Part shown: positions 16,501 through 24,007 of the stretch, in pieces
How the letters are laid out: each line of letters opens with the position of its first letter
How positions within the stretch are numbered: position 1 is the stretch's first letter
Assembly (NCBI GenBank): GCA_003565735.1
Contig: PXBB01000163.1
Location: 1 to 41,837 of the forward strand
Source: Bacteroidales bacterium
Lineage (GTDB): Bacteria; Bacteroidota; Bacteroidia; Bacteroidales; PXBB01
Direction: 5' to 3'
Length of the DNA: 41,837 nt
The notes under the pieces: model-generated
Told to the model about the DNA's origin: nothing
The model's input: the letters and a program-made list of their open reading frames with translations, nothing else
The model's database searches: none
Position numbers and translations under genes: made by a program

Positions 16501-17392
16501 GGGTGCATTTTTTCTTGCTGACCAGCTTAAGTTAGATATACAACCCATTCTTATACATGGTGCTATGCATGCGCTCGGAAAAAATGAGTTTTTTCTGAAA
16601 TCTGCTGTCATTTCTATTCGTGTTTTTGACCGCATAAAAGTTAAACCGGCAGACATCAGCCAAAACATCACTTATAAAGATCAGGCAAAATCAATGGCAG
16701 CTTTTTACAGAAAGAAATATGCCGATGCACAGAAAGAGTTCGAAACACCTGCATTTGTCAAAAAATTTGTAAGGATGCAATACATTTATAAAAGCCCATT
16801 TCTAGAATGGTATGTACGTGTCAAGCTCAAACTGGAAGATAATTATACAACTATACACCAACATCTTCCAAGCGCGGGAAAAATCATGGACATTGGTTGT
16901 GGTTACGGCTATATGGCTTTAATGCTTTCGGGCTTATCTGAAAACAGAACTATTAAAGCTTTAGATTACGATTCGGAAAAAATAAAAGTAGCTAACAATT
17001 GCGCGGCTAAAACAGATAATGTCACTTTTATCAATGCAGACATCTTCGATTTTAATTTTGAGGAGCAAGATGCTTTTGTTCTTAGTGATGTTCTACACTA
17101 TTTTAACAAAGACAAGCAAAGAGCGTTGCTTAAAAAATGCATCGAATACCTAAAGCCCGGCGGGCTTATTATTATTCGTGATGGAGACAGTTCCATGCAT
17201 AAAAAACACCTGCTGACAAAATATACGGAGTTTTTCTCAACCCGCTCAGGATTAAACAAAGCAAAAGAGGGGCAGCTTTTTTTCACCTCACGCAATGACA
17301 TTCAGCAACTCTTCTCAGATAATGGTCTTAAACTTAAAATTGAAAAACAAAGTAAACTTACTTCCAACCTGCTTTATATTGCACAAGCATAA
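13550..17392 (+). CDS. Trifunctional MMPL exporter / lysophospholipid acyltransferase / methyltransferase
   Basis: The 1280-residue protein fuses three activities. Residues 1 to about 830 form an MMPL/RND-type lipid exporter: a helix at 15-35, a periplasmic domain, a helix bundle including GISLDYALHAF (D336), then a second copy with GLGVDYSIF (D729). The paired Asp residues suit proton-driven transport. Residues about 870-1060 are a PlsC-type acyltransferase with NHQSHLDL (H902-x4-D907) and FPEGSRSDNGKIRRF (968-982). Residues about 1080-1280 are a SAM methyltransferase with MDIGCGYGYMA (1113-1123). This fusion is a known Bacteroidetes protein type, linked by context in other genomes to export of acylated aryl or lipid products. 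The substrate is undetermined here. Confidence 0.93.
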   Translation: MSLFFLNFHKIVSQRKIVFGTLLLFIVGFSIFMLTRLELQEDISVLIPEDERVSDIQQVLSNNRFASRIIIYLTHKEKSKADPDQLIQAANAIAQSLKKDTTYIDDVSFGGYSQDFPEIYDFIYQNLPLYLSDEDYENIEEMLAAESIEKAIKANHKSLSSLVGIVTKEYIFKDPLSITTLALRQLENYQLDDNFIIHQGSIFTKDKRNLLVFVQPAKPSSDTKANARLIEYLDELLISIEEEYPEILYGYYGGTAVAVANAKRIKQDITITVSIALVLLSLLFFFVFRRFVNILLVFLPITLGILIALAAMSLTGVHISAIALGVGALLIGISLDYALHAFAHYRNEQSVASMLKGISKPIIMSCLSTASAFLTLSVVQSKALNQMGLFSAIAIVVTALMVLLLMPFMMKYVRFTKKADSQKNIFPDNIAAYAFDKNKYLFFAIVILSIIFLFTSRNLSFNSDISALNYVPPHLKKAEQHLNKISTQAQSAVFLVVHANSYDDALSKTEQQTPLFEQALHEEIISSYTLPTTLVLSAQKQQERIYKWHSFWDKADREQIIKTIQQKSQAYHFHKNAFDSFYNLLHKDFTIQRTEDFEVVKKAFLADYLTQANDTYTAISVVKVSQDNKNKLFEKFADNKDVVIFDNQHFTNRFLEVLTEDFRRLVVISMIVVFSVLLLFFGRIEIALIAFFPVMLSWLWTIGIMGLLGIEFNIFNIVISTFILGLGVDYSIFIVSGLLHRYKYGTGQLTPYKLSVLLSALTTILCLGVMIFAQHPALRSIAFVSIAGIASVITITYVVLPKMFFFLTQNKGIPRKEPVTLLNFIISIVTLFVFLFGVTLASVLLVIIRLLPIRKKSKQYLIHVIICVQSRIIVYLNFTIKKRYINKHKLDFSKPAVLVSNHQSHLDLVLLFLLHPKIVAVTNNWVWHSPFFGHVLRYAGFYPAFKGIDGVYEKISEKVAQGYSVLVFPEGSRSDNGKIRRFHQGAFFLADQLKLDIQPILIHGAMHALGKNEFFLKSAVISIRVFDRIKVKPADISQNITYKDQAKSMAAFYRKKYADAQKEFETPAFVKKFVRMQYIYKSPFLEWYVRVKLKLEDNYTTIHQHLPSAGKIMDIGCGYGYMALMLSGLSENRTIKALDYDSEKIKVANNCAAKTDNVTFINADIFDFNFEEQDAFVLSDVLHYFNKDKQRALLKKCIEYLKPGGLIIIRDGDSSMHKKHLLTKYTEFFSTRSGLNKAKEGQLFFTSRNDIQQLFSDNGLKLKIEKQSKLTSNLLYIAQA

Positions 17393-17451
17393 CAAACCCG
17401 GCGAAAGAATTGAAAACAATGAACTCGAAAAAAACAACCATTGAGCATTTT

Positions 17452-18819
17452 TTATGCAAACAATGCTGAAAAGACCTCTTCAATTTTTGCAACCGGCACA
17501 ACCTTAATGGTATGACTTGAAAAGTTACCGGCTTTCATGTTATATTTGGAAATATATATCGTTTGAAAGCCTAATTTTTCAGCTTCACCAATCCTTTGCT
17601 CTATACGGTTAGTGGCTCTTATTTCCCCAGACAAGCCTACCTCAGCGGCAAAGCATGTTTTGGCAGGGATAGGCACATCGCCTGAAGAAGAAAGGACAGC
17701 TGCAACCACACCAAGGTCAATGGCAGGGTCGTCCACCTTAATGCCGCCGGTAATATTCAAAAAAACATCTTTAGAAGCCAACCTGAACCCGCATCTCTTT
17801 TCCAGAACGGCCAGCAACATATTCAGCCGGCGCAGGTCAAATCCTGTAGCTGATCGCTGAGGTGTTCCATAAGCGGCAGAGCTTACCAACGCTTGCGTTT
17901 CAATAAGCATAGGTCGCATGCCCTCAATAGTAGCCGATACGGCAATACCACTATGCATTTCATCAAGTTGACTGATTAATATATCGGAAGGGTTAAGAAC
18001 TTCTTTGAGACCCGTTCCCAGCATTTCAAAAATACCTAATTCCGCAGTTGAGCCAAAACGGTTTTTGGTTGCTCGTAAAACCCTGTAAATATAGTTCCTG
18101 TCTCCTTCAAACTGTAAGACAGTGTCAACCATGTGCTCCAAAATTTTGGGGCCTGCTATGGCACCATCTTTTGTTATATGACCAATAAGAAAAACCGGGG
18201 TGCCGGTTTGCTTGGCATAACGGTTTAACTCTGCTGCACTTTCACGAATTTGTGAAATACTGCCAGGCGATGCATCCAAATGTTTTGTAGATAGCGTCTG
18301 TATTGAATCAACAATAAGTATATCCGGTTTCAATTTTTCGACATGCTGAAAAATGTACTGCGTTATTGTTTCAGTTAACACATAACAATTGTCATGTGTT
18401 TTGCCCAGTCGTTCAGCTCGCATTTTTATTTGCTGTTCGCTCTCCTCCCCTGTGATGTACAGAACTTTCAGCTTATCGAGACTCAAAGCGAGCTGCAGCA
18501 TAAGTGTTGACTTCCCGACACCTGGTTCGCCGCCTATAAGCACCACTGCACCCGACACAATTCCGCCTCCTAACACTCTGTTAATTTCGCTGTTGCTGGC
18601 ATCTATTCGTACCTCATTGTCATGGCTAATGTCGCCAATAAGGCTGGGCTTAATGTTCTTTTTAGTGCTCAGCTTTTCAAAAGTATCCGTCAATTTATCT
18701 TTTTTAATAATCTCCTCCTGATATGTATTCCAGCTGCCGCAAGAGGGACATTTGCCAATCCATTTGGGAGATTGGGCTCCACAGCTGTTGCAAAAGAAAG
18801 CTTTTTTAATTTTACTCAC
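17452..18819 (-). CDS. radA: DNA repair protein RadA (Sms)
   Basis: The 455-residue protein has the complete RadA layout: a zinc finger with C10, C13, C24 and C27; a RecA-like ATPase with Walker A GEPGVGKST (97-105) and Walker B ILIVDSIQTL; the RadA-specific KNRFG (252-256); and a C-terminal Lon-protease-like domain including DLGVVAAVLSSSGDVP. It acts in recombinational repair, driving branch migration and D-loop extension with RecA. The start is GTG at 18819, because an in-frame TAA lies 9 nt upstream (18826-18828) and the next residues (SKIKKAFFCNSCG) are the conserved N-terminus. It is transcribed alone or after the neighbouring leftward genes, whose last stop is 81 nt upstream. Confidence 0.95.
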   Translation of the reverse strand: MSKIKKAFFCNSCGAQSPKWIGKCPSCGSWNTYQEEIIKKDKLTDTFEKLSTKKNIKPSLIGDISHDNEVRIDASNSEINRVLGGGIVSGAVVLIGGEPGVGKSTLMLQLALSLDKLKVLYITGEESEQQIKMRAERLGKTHDNCYVLTETITQYIFQHVEKLKPDILIVDSIQTLSTKHLDASPGSISQIRESAAELNRYAKQTGTPVFLIGHITKDGAIAGPKILEHMVDTVLQFEGDRNYIYRVLRATKNRFGSTAELGIFEMLGTGLKEVLNPSDILISQLDEMHSGIAVSATIEGMRPMLIETQALVSSAAYGTPQRSATGFDLRRLNMLLAVLEKRCGFRLASKDVFLNITGGIKVDDPAIDLGVVAAVLSSSGDVPIPAKTCFAAEVGLSGEIRATNRIEQRIGEAEKLGFQTIYISKYNMKAGNFSSHTIKVVPVAKIEEVFSALFA

Positions 18820-18868
18820 AGTTTCTTATGGTGTAATTGGGTTGATTTTATCGTAAGCCTGAAAACAG

Positions 18869-18876
18869 CAAATATA
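18869..18876 (-). promoter_or_regulatory. Candidate -7 box for radA (TATATTTG)
   Basis: On the minus strand this is TATATTTG, 49 nt upstream of the GTG start, in the 81-nt gap between radA and the upstream leftward gene. No convincing -33 element was seen. Confidence 0.35.
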
Positions 18877-18900
18877 ACACAAAATGGAATAAAAAAAATA

Positions 18901-19398
18901 CTATTTACGGCTTTCTGAAATCTTAGTTTCAATGGCAGTAGTAGAATAACCGTCGAGCAAAGCTATAGTCGTCACATCCCCGCCATAGCTTTTAACAATA
19001 TCGTAGCCGACAATTTCTTCTACTTTATAATCGCTCCCCTTAACAAGCACATCCGGTTTTATTTTTTCGATAAGTTTTATAGGCGTATCCTCTTCAAAAA
19101 GCACGATAGCATCTACAAAAAAAAGGCTGGCCAACAATTTTGCACGGGCTGTCTGATGATTAATAGGTCTTTTGGGACCTTTGAGTTTTTTTACTGATGC
19201 ATCTGTATTTAAAGCCACTACAAAAAAATCACCCATCTGTGAAGCTTTTGATAAATAGTCAATATGGCCTAAGTGAAGAATATCAAAACAACCGTTGGTA
19301 AAAACAATTTTCAGGCCTTTTTGTTTCAGCTCTTCTGTTGTTTTTACAGCTAGCGACAAGCTTAATATTTTATTATTTATGCGCTCTTGGATGTGCAT
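18901..19398 (-). CDS. rfaE2: D-glycero-beta-D-manno-heptose 1-phosphate adenylyltransferase (RfaE2-type)
   Basis: With the ATG at 19398 the protein is 165 residues, the size of stand-alone RfaE2 nucleotidyltransferases; an in-frame TTG at 19422 would add eight residues. NGCFDILHLGH (35-45) holds the HxGH nucleotide-binding motif, and KGSDYKVEEIVG and SYGGDVTTIALLDGYSTT match the C-terminal half of E. coli HldE. It makes ADP-heptose from heptose-1-phosphate and ATP for the LPS core or related glycans. The kinase half of HldE is absent and would have to be encoded elsewhere. Its start lies inside the 3' end of the YbhN-like gene (26-nt overlap), implying translational coupling. Confidence 0.9.
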   Translation of the reverse strand: MHIQERINNKILSLSLAVKTTEELKQKGLKIVFTNGCFDILHLGHIDYLSKASQMGDFFVVALNTDASVKKLKGPKRPINHQTARAKLLASLFFVDAIVLFEEDTPIKLIEKIKPDVLVKGSDYKVEEIVGYDIVKSYGGDVTTIALLDGYSTTAIETKISESRK

Positions 19399-20410
19399 TT
19401 TTTTTATTTTTTTTGGCAACAAACATCAAACCTATAAAAGACACCAAAGATAACAATAAAATGAGAAGCGTTTGAGATGTATGGCTTATATAAGCTAAGG
19501 ATGTTGCCGGTGTAGCTGCAATACCAAAGAGTTCAACAAGAGTCATTATCACTATGAAATGATAGGCTCCAATGCCACCAGGCACAGGAGCAACAATACC
19601 TAAGCTGCCCATAACGAGGATGGTGAAGCCATCTGCTATTGTCAGGTGTGAAGTCGCTTGAAGTGAAAAAAAACACAGATAAGTCATAAAAAAATACAGA
19701 ACCCATATCAAAAGGGTATGCGTTAAAAAAAGTATTTTGTGAGGCACTCTCTTAATAGTTTTGATCCCATCTGCAAAGCCCAGTGCCAGATTCCTCACTT
19801 TATAAACAATTGATTTTTCTTTATGCCTGCTATAAAAAGCTTTCAAAACGAAAAAAGCAATAACAGCCAAAACAATAAAAAGGACAAAAGCAAACAATAG
19901 GAGCCACACATTAGATGTTAGTTGCGAAAATAATGGGCCGTAAAAATAGGCATTGATAAAACCTTTTAAGAAATCAAATTGAAAATAAACCACTAGAATG
20001 GCAATCAAAACCAAACATAAGAAATCGAAAATGCGCTCAGCAACGACAGTTCCCAGCAATGCATTAAAAGGAATATTTTCATGCTTTTTAAGTAAGGCAC
20101 ACCGGCTTATCTCACCAAGGCGTGGGACTATAAGATTGGCAAAATAGCCAAGCATAACAGCATAAAATGTTGTCGAAAATTTGGTTTTGTAACCCATAGA
20201 GTTAATAAGGAGGTTCCAGCGCAAAGCCCTGATAACATGACTTACTGCACCGCAGCACATTGCAAAACCTATCCAGTAATAATTGGCATATTTAAACTCA
20301 TTTACAAATTCTTCGTAGTCATGCCCGGAAGTTACATGCCATAATAGAGCTAACCCGATACCGAGAAAAAAAATATATTTTAATACCGAAATAAGTTTGC
20401 TCTTTTTCAA
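19373..20410 (-). CDS. YbhN/UPF0104-type membrane protein (LPG_synthase_TM)
   Basis: The 345-residue protein with about seven to eight membrane helices matches the lysylphosphatidylglycerol synthase transmembrane-region family: FAMCCGAVSHVIRALRWNLL, LGYFANLIVPRLGEISRCALL, and a late MGSLGIVAPVPGGIGAYHF. The soluble lysyltransferase domain of MprF is absent, so it is not an LPG synthase. Related proteins are thought to be lipid flippases or glycolipid transporters; the substrate here is unknown. The start appears to be TTG at 20410: an in-frame TAA, the panD stop at 20414-20416, sits just upstream, and the first in-frame ATG (about codon 52) would remove the first helix. It follows panD by 3 nt and overlaps rfaE2. 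Confidence 0.85.
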   Translation of the reverse strand: MKKSKLISVLKYIFFLGIGLALLWHVTSGHDYEEFVNEFKYANYYWIGFAMCCGAVSHVIRALRWNLLINSMGYKTKFSTTFYAVMLGYFANLIVPRLGEISRCALLKKHENIPFNALLGTVVAERIFDFLCLVLIAILVVYFQFDFLKGFINAYFYGPLFSQLTSNVWLLLFAFVLFIVLAVIAFFVLKAFYSRHKEKSIVYKVRNLALGFADGIKTIKRVPHKILFLTHTLLIWVLYFFMTYLCFFSLQATSHLTIADGFTILVMGSLGIVAPVPGGIGAYHFIVIMTLVELFGIAATPATSLAYISHTSQTLLILLLSLVSFIGLMFVAKKNKKNAHPRAHK

Positions 20411-20413
20411 ATT

Positions 20414-20761
20414 TTAGGGAATTTTATTATCTGAGTCCGGAAAGATTATTTGGGGTACAAATGTTTTGGCTTCTTCAAACTCTAAAGAGGCATAAGACAT
20501 GATAATAATCATGTCGCCTTTTTGCGCTTTGCGAGCAGCGGCACCATTAATTGTAATAGCACCTGAACCCCTGTCAGCTTTAATAACATAAGTTTCTATT
20601 CTTTCGCCATTGTTTAAATTAACCACATGCACCTTTTCATTTTCAATAATGTTAACAGCATCCATAAGGGCTTCATCTATGCCTATGCTGCCAATATAAT
20701 TCAAATTTGACTCTGTAACGGTTGCGCGATGTATTTTTGACTTAAGTACTTGTATTAACAT
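20414..20761 (-). CDS. panD: Aspartate 1-decarboxylase
   Basis: The 115-residue proenzyme has the self-cleavage site G24-S25 in [10 protein letters not shown], which generates the pyruvoyl cofactor at S25, and Y22 just before it. The remainder ([37 protein letters not shown]) is the typical small double-psi barrel; the protein acts as a tetramer. It makes beta-alanine from aspartate for pantothenate synthesis. It lies 15 nt after panC on the same strand, so the two enzymes that make and use beta-alanine are made together. Length is close to the usual 115-127 residues. Confidence 0.96.
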   Translation of the reverse strand: MLIQVLKSKIHRATVTESNLNYIGSIGIDEALMDAVNIIENEKVHVVNLNNGERIETYVIKADRGSGAITINGAAARKAQKGDMIIIMSYASLEFEEAKTFVPQIIFPDSDNKIP

Positions 20762-20776
20762 AATGATGCAAAATTA

Positions 20777-21616
20777 CTAAAATAAAATAATATTATCTAT
20801 CAGGCGCACATTTTGAAAACTAACAGCCGTAAATGCTACGGCACTATCTGCCTCATCCCAGTTCTTTAAAGGCTTTAAACTGAATGCATCACAAATGTCA
20901 ATATATTCAATTTTCATTTGAGCATTTTGTTTTATGATATCACAAAATTTTATTTTAACATTTTCAATGGTGTCTTTTTTAGCCTGTTCTTTGATAAAAC
21001 ATAAAGCTTTGTAAATAATTGAAGCCTGCTTTCTCCCTTCAGAGGTAAGCCTACTATTACGTGAGCTCATTGCCAAACCGCTGTCCTCTCTAACTGTCTC
21101 GCAAGGAATCAGTTCTATATCCATTTCAAAATCCGTTGCCAATTTATTTATAACTGCCCACTGCTGATAGTCTTTCAACCCAAAATATGCCCTGTGCGGT
21201 TTTACAATTTCAAACAGCTTATTAACAATATACGCTACACCTTTAAAATGACCGGGACGATGAAGCCCCTCCATAATAGTGTCCAGATATCCTATATCAT
21301 ATTTGAAATGACTGGCATCACCAACGATGTTGTCGTCGGGGAAAAAAAGCACATCACATCCTGCATCTTCCAACATTTGAACATCAGACGTAAAATTTCT
21401 TGGATATGTATTGAAATCTTTGCTATTATTAAACTGTAAAGGATTGATATATATACTGCATACCGTAAAATCATTTTCCCGTTTTGCTTTTTCAAGTATG
21501 CTGATATGCCCCTTATGAAGCGCACCCATTGTAGGAACAAAACCTATAAGTTTTCCTTTTTCTCGCTTATCCTCGCTAAATCGTGTAACACTTCGTGCCG
21601 TTTTAAAAATTTGCAT
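20777..21616 (-). CDS. panC: Pantothenate synthetase
   Basis: The 279-residue enzyme condenses pantoate and beta-alanine using ATP to give pantothenate in the cytoplasm. The ATP-binding PTMGALHKGH (28-37) with its HxGH-like motif, YINPLQFNNSKDFNTYPR, FGLKDYQQW and MSSRNSRLT are all present. It is the first gene of a leftward run with panD, the YbhN-like gene and rfaE2. The divergent gene at 21827 starts 210 nt away. panB is not in the window. Confidence 0.96.
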   Translation of the reverse strand: MQIFKTARSVTRFSEDKREKGKLIGFVPTMGALHKGHISILEKAKRENDFTVCSIYINPLQFNNSKDFNTYPRNFTSDVQMLEDAGCDVLFFPDDNIVGDASHFKYDIGYLDTIMEGLHRPGHFKGVAYIVNKLFEIVKPHRAYFGLKDYQQWAVINKLATDFEMDIELIPCETVREDSGLAMSSRNSRLTSEGRKQASIIYKALCFIKEQAKKDTIENVKIKFCDIIKQNAQMKIEYIDICDAFSLKPLKNWDEADSAVAFTAVSFQNVRLIDNIILF

Positions 21617-21781
21617 ATCTAAAAATATTTACCGCTTATAATCTTTTTTTTCGCAATTTACCACATTGTTTAAGTGCATAATTCATTAGGGCAAAAATAT
21701 GTATATTAATAAAAATGAGCCTTTTACAAATAAAAAACTGCAAAATTAAAACAATATTTCAAATATTATGATAAAAAATAG

Positions 21782-21789
21782 TAATTTTG
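21782..21789 (+). promoter_or_regulatory. Candidate promoter for the GT5-DUF4270-glmS run
   Basis: TAATTTTG followed by C matches the -7 consensus, 37 nt before the ATG at 21827. A TTTC at 21757-21760, 21 nt upstream, is a near match to the -33 TTTG at correct spacing. This is the best promoter candidate in the window. Confidence 0.48.
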
Positions 21790-21826
21790 CATACATTTCT
21801 GTATTTAAAATTAATTCGAAAATATT

Positions 21827-22651
21827 ATGGAAAAGCCAAAAGTATTATTTGTACAACAAGAAATTTATCCCTACACCAATGAAACCCCCATAAGTCTTCT
21901 TGGCAGGCATTTGCCACAACTTATTCAAGAAAGCGGGAAGGACATACGCACATTCTTGCCGCGTTATGGCTGCATAAACGAACGTCGCAATCAGCTTCAC
22001 GAAGTTATTCGTTTATCCGGGATGAACCTTATTATTAATGAAAATGATCATCCGCTTATTATAAAGGTCGCCTCTATACAATCAGCACGTATGCAGGTTT
22101 ATTTTATAGATAATGAAGATTATTTTCAACGCAAGGCCATGTTTGCAGATAAGAGCGGTAAATATTTTAAAGACAATGACGAGCGTTCGATTTTTTATTG
22201 CAGAGGCGTTATAGAAACTGTAAAAAAACTTGCCTGGCCTCCTGATATTGTACATTGTCATGGATGGATGTCAGGACTCATGCCATTATACATAAAAAAA
22301 GCCTTTAAAGACAACCCCGTTTTTACGCATTCCAAAATAATATACTCCTTGTATGATGATGATTTCCCAGGCAGTTTCTCGAAAAATTATTCGGATAAAA
22401 TAAAACTCCCGGGCATAACTAAAGGAGACATGAAGCATTTTAAAAATCCTACCTACACGAATATTATTAAAGGAGCTATTGATTTTTCTGACGCTATCAT
22501 ATTATGCAGTCCCAAAATTAATCCTGATATTGAAAAATATATAAACACAACAGATAAGCCCATTCTAAAATATCAGGGCGAAGAAAATTATGTTCAAGCC
22601 TACTCAGACTTTTATGACGAGGTCATGGCAGAAAAACCTGTACTATCTTAA
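21827..22651 (+). CDS. Truncated starch/glycogen-synthase-like protein (GT5 N-terminal half)
   Basis: The 274-residue protein matches only the N-terminal Rossmann domain of GT5 starch/glycogen synthases, which are usually about 480 residues. KVLFVQQEIYPYTNETP (4-20) replaces the canonical start, and the ADP-glucose-binding KxGGL motif is missing (SLLGRHLP instead). DIVHCHGWMSGLMPLYIKK matches the family's HDWH region. The C-terminal domain with the catalytic EPCGLTQ-type motif is absent, so the protein is very unlikely to polymerise glucose. Similar short forms occur next to panC in other Bacteroidetes, so this is a conserved gene, not a recent truncation. It may bind a nucleotide sugar or serve as a regulator; the function is unknown. 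Confidence 0.8.
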   Translation: MEKPKVLFVQQEIYPYTNETPISLLGRHLPQLIQESGKDIRTFLPRYGCINERRNQLHEVIRLSGMNLIINENDHPLIIKVASIQSARMQVYFIDNEDYFQRKAMFADKSGKYFKDNDERSIFYCRGVIETVKKLAWPPDIVHCHGWMSGLMPLYIKKAFKDNPVFTHSKIIYSLYDDDFPGSFSKNYSDKIKLPGITKGDMKHFKNPTYTNIIKGAIDFSDAIILCSPKINPDIEKYINTTDKPILKYQGEENYVQAYSDFYDEVMAEKPVLS

Positions 22652-22682
22652 AAATACACTTAAATAACACCTATTCAAAACA

Positions 22683-23996
22683 ATGCGTATTATAAAAAAC
22701 TGCTCAACAGTTGCATGGCTGGTATTTTTTACTTTGCTTATTAACACTCAAGCATGTAAAGAACCTGATTTTATTGGTGCCGAATTGCAACCCGAAGCTG
22801 ATAAGTTTAATGTTGTCTATACCGAAGACATAAAATTAGTAGCTTACACAATAAAAGAGGATTCAATACGTACCGACCGTACCATCCATAATGTACTAGG
22901 AAGTTACAACGATGAAATATTTGGAAGAAACTCAGCTGGATTTTATTCCCATGTTCGCTTGTCATCTAATAATGTTGATTTTGGGCCAAACCCCGTAGCT
23001 GACTCAATTGTTTTAACAATGGTTTACAAAGACCATTACGGACCATTGCAAAATATGGAAGTCAATGTTTTTGAAGTTATTGAAGATTTTTACAGAGACA
23101 CCAATTATTTCTCAACAACACGCTTTAATACTTCACAAACACCTTTAGGCAGCAAAATCGTAACCCCTAATTTAGAAGACAGCGTGCTCGTAGGAGGACA
23201 AATGAGAATGCCACACATCAGGATTCCATTGAGCAACGATTTGGCGCAGCGTTTTATTAATGCCTCAGGAACTAATGACCTTTTGGATAACGATAATTTT
23301 TTGCAGTTTTTTAAAGGCATTTGTGTAAAAACACCACCGGCAGTTGCTAATGGCACAATGCTTTACCTGGACCTGCTGCATAGTCTTTCCCAAATTACAT
23401 TATACTACAGCAACGACAATAACGACTCCTTGCATTTTAACTTTGTAATTAATGATAATTGCGCACGTGTGAACATCTATGAATTTCATGATGCCCCCAA
23501 TTACCCCGATCATATATTACAAGCACAACTGGCCGGCGATACACTTTTAGGAGATAGTGTGCTCTATTTGCAAGCTATGGGCAGCACCAAAATTCGGTTT
23601 TTAATTCCACTAGACAACTTTACCATTGACAATATTAAAGCTTTAAATAAAGTAGAGCTTATTGTCCCTGTTGAACCAAACGCCCCTTCCCAAAGCAATT
23701 TTCCCCCTCCCGAAAAACTAACCATAATCAGAATGACGGAAGACGGCACGCCTGCTTTTGTTTTGGATCAATTTGAGGGAGAAAGTCATTTTGGAGGTTT
23801 TTACGATGAGGATAAGAATGCTTACAGATTTACACTTACAAGACACCTGCAAAACATTATTACCCGCAATATACAAGACAGGGGTCTATATCTTATGGTA
23901 TCCGGTGCCGCTGTTAGTGGTGGCCGTGTTGTACTTAGGGGTCCGGGGCACTCCGTCTCCAATATGAAACTAAAAGTTACTTACATAAAAATCTAA
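22683..23996 (+). CDS. DUF4270 family lipoprotein
   Basis: The 437-residue protein starts with a signal peptide ending at C25 (LLINTQACKEPDF), a relaxed lipobox, so it is probably lipid-modified. The mature N-terminus FIGAELQPEADKFNVVYTED is the characteristic start of DUF4270, a Bacteroidetes family of all-beta envelope proteins with DSIVLTM and ITLYYSND strands. The residues after the cysteine (KEPDF) include an acidic residue, compatible with but not proof of surface export. It lies between the GT5-like gene (31 nt upstream) and glmS (11 nt downstream) in one direction. The function is unknown. Confidence 0.85.
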   Translation: MRIIKNCSTVAWLVFFTLLINTQACKEPDFIGAELQPEADKFNVVYTEDIKLVAYTIKEDSIRTDRTIHNVLGSYNDEIFGRNSAGFYSHVRLSSNNVDFGPNPVADSIVLTMVYKDHYGPLQNMEVNVFEVIEDFYRDTNYFSTTRFNTSQTPLGSKIVTPNLEDSVLVGGQMRMPHIRIPLSNDLAQRFINASGTNDLLDNDNFLQFFKGICVKTPPAVANGTMLYLDLLHSLSQITLYYSNDNNDSLHFNFVINDNCARVNIYEFHDAPNYPDHILQAQLAGDTLLGDSVLYLQAMGSTKIRFLIPLDNFTIDNIKALNKVELIVPVEPNAPSQSNFPPPEKLTIIRMTEDGTPAFVLDQFEGESHFGGFYDEDKNAYRFTLTRHLQNIITRNIQDRGLYLMVSGAAVSGGRVVLRGPGHSVSNMKLKVTYIKI

Positions 23997-24007
23997 TCTT
24001 TATAAAT

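Noticed and set aside
12390-17392. Complete flexirubin or aryl-polyene biosynthetic cluster
   Set aside because: No ketosynthase, ACP, dehydratase or ammonia-lyase-like gene flanks the two genes.
19373-20410. Lysylphosphatidylglycerol synthase (MprF) function
   Set aside because: Only the membrane region is present; the cytoplasmic lysyl-transfer domain is missing.
23997-24007. glmS ribozyme upstream of glmS
   Set aside because: Only 11 nt separate the DUF4270 stop from the glmS start, and this regulation is confined mainly to Firmicutes.
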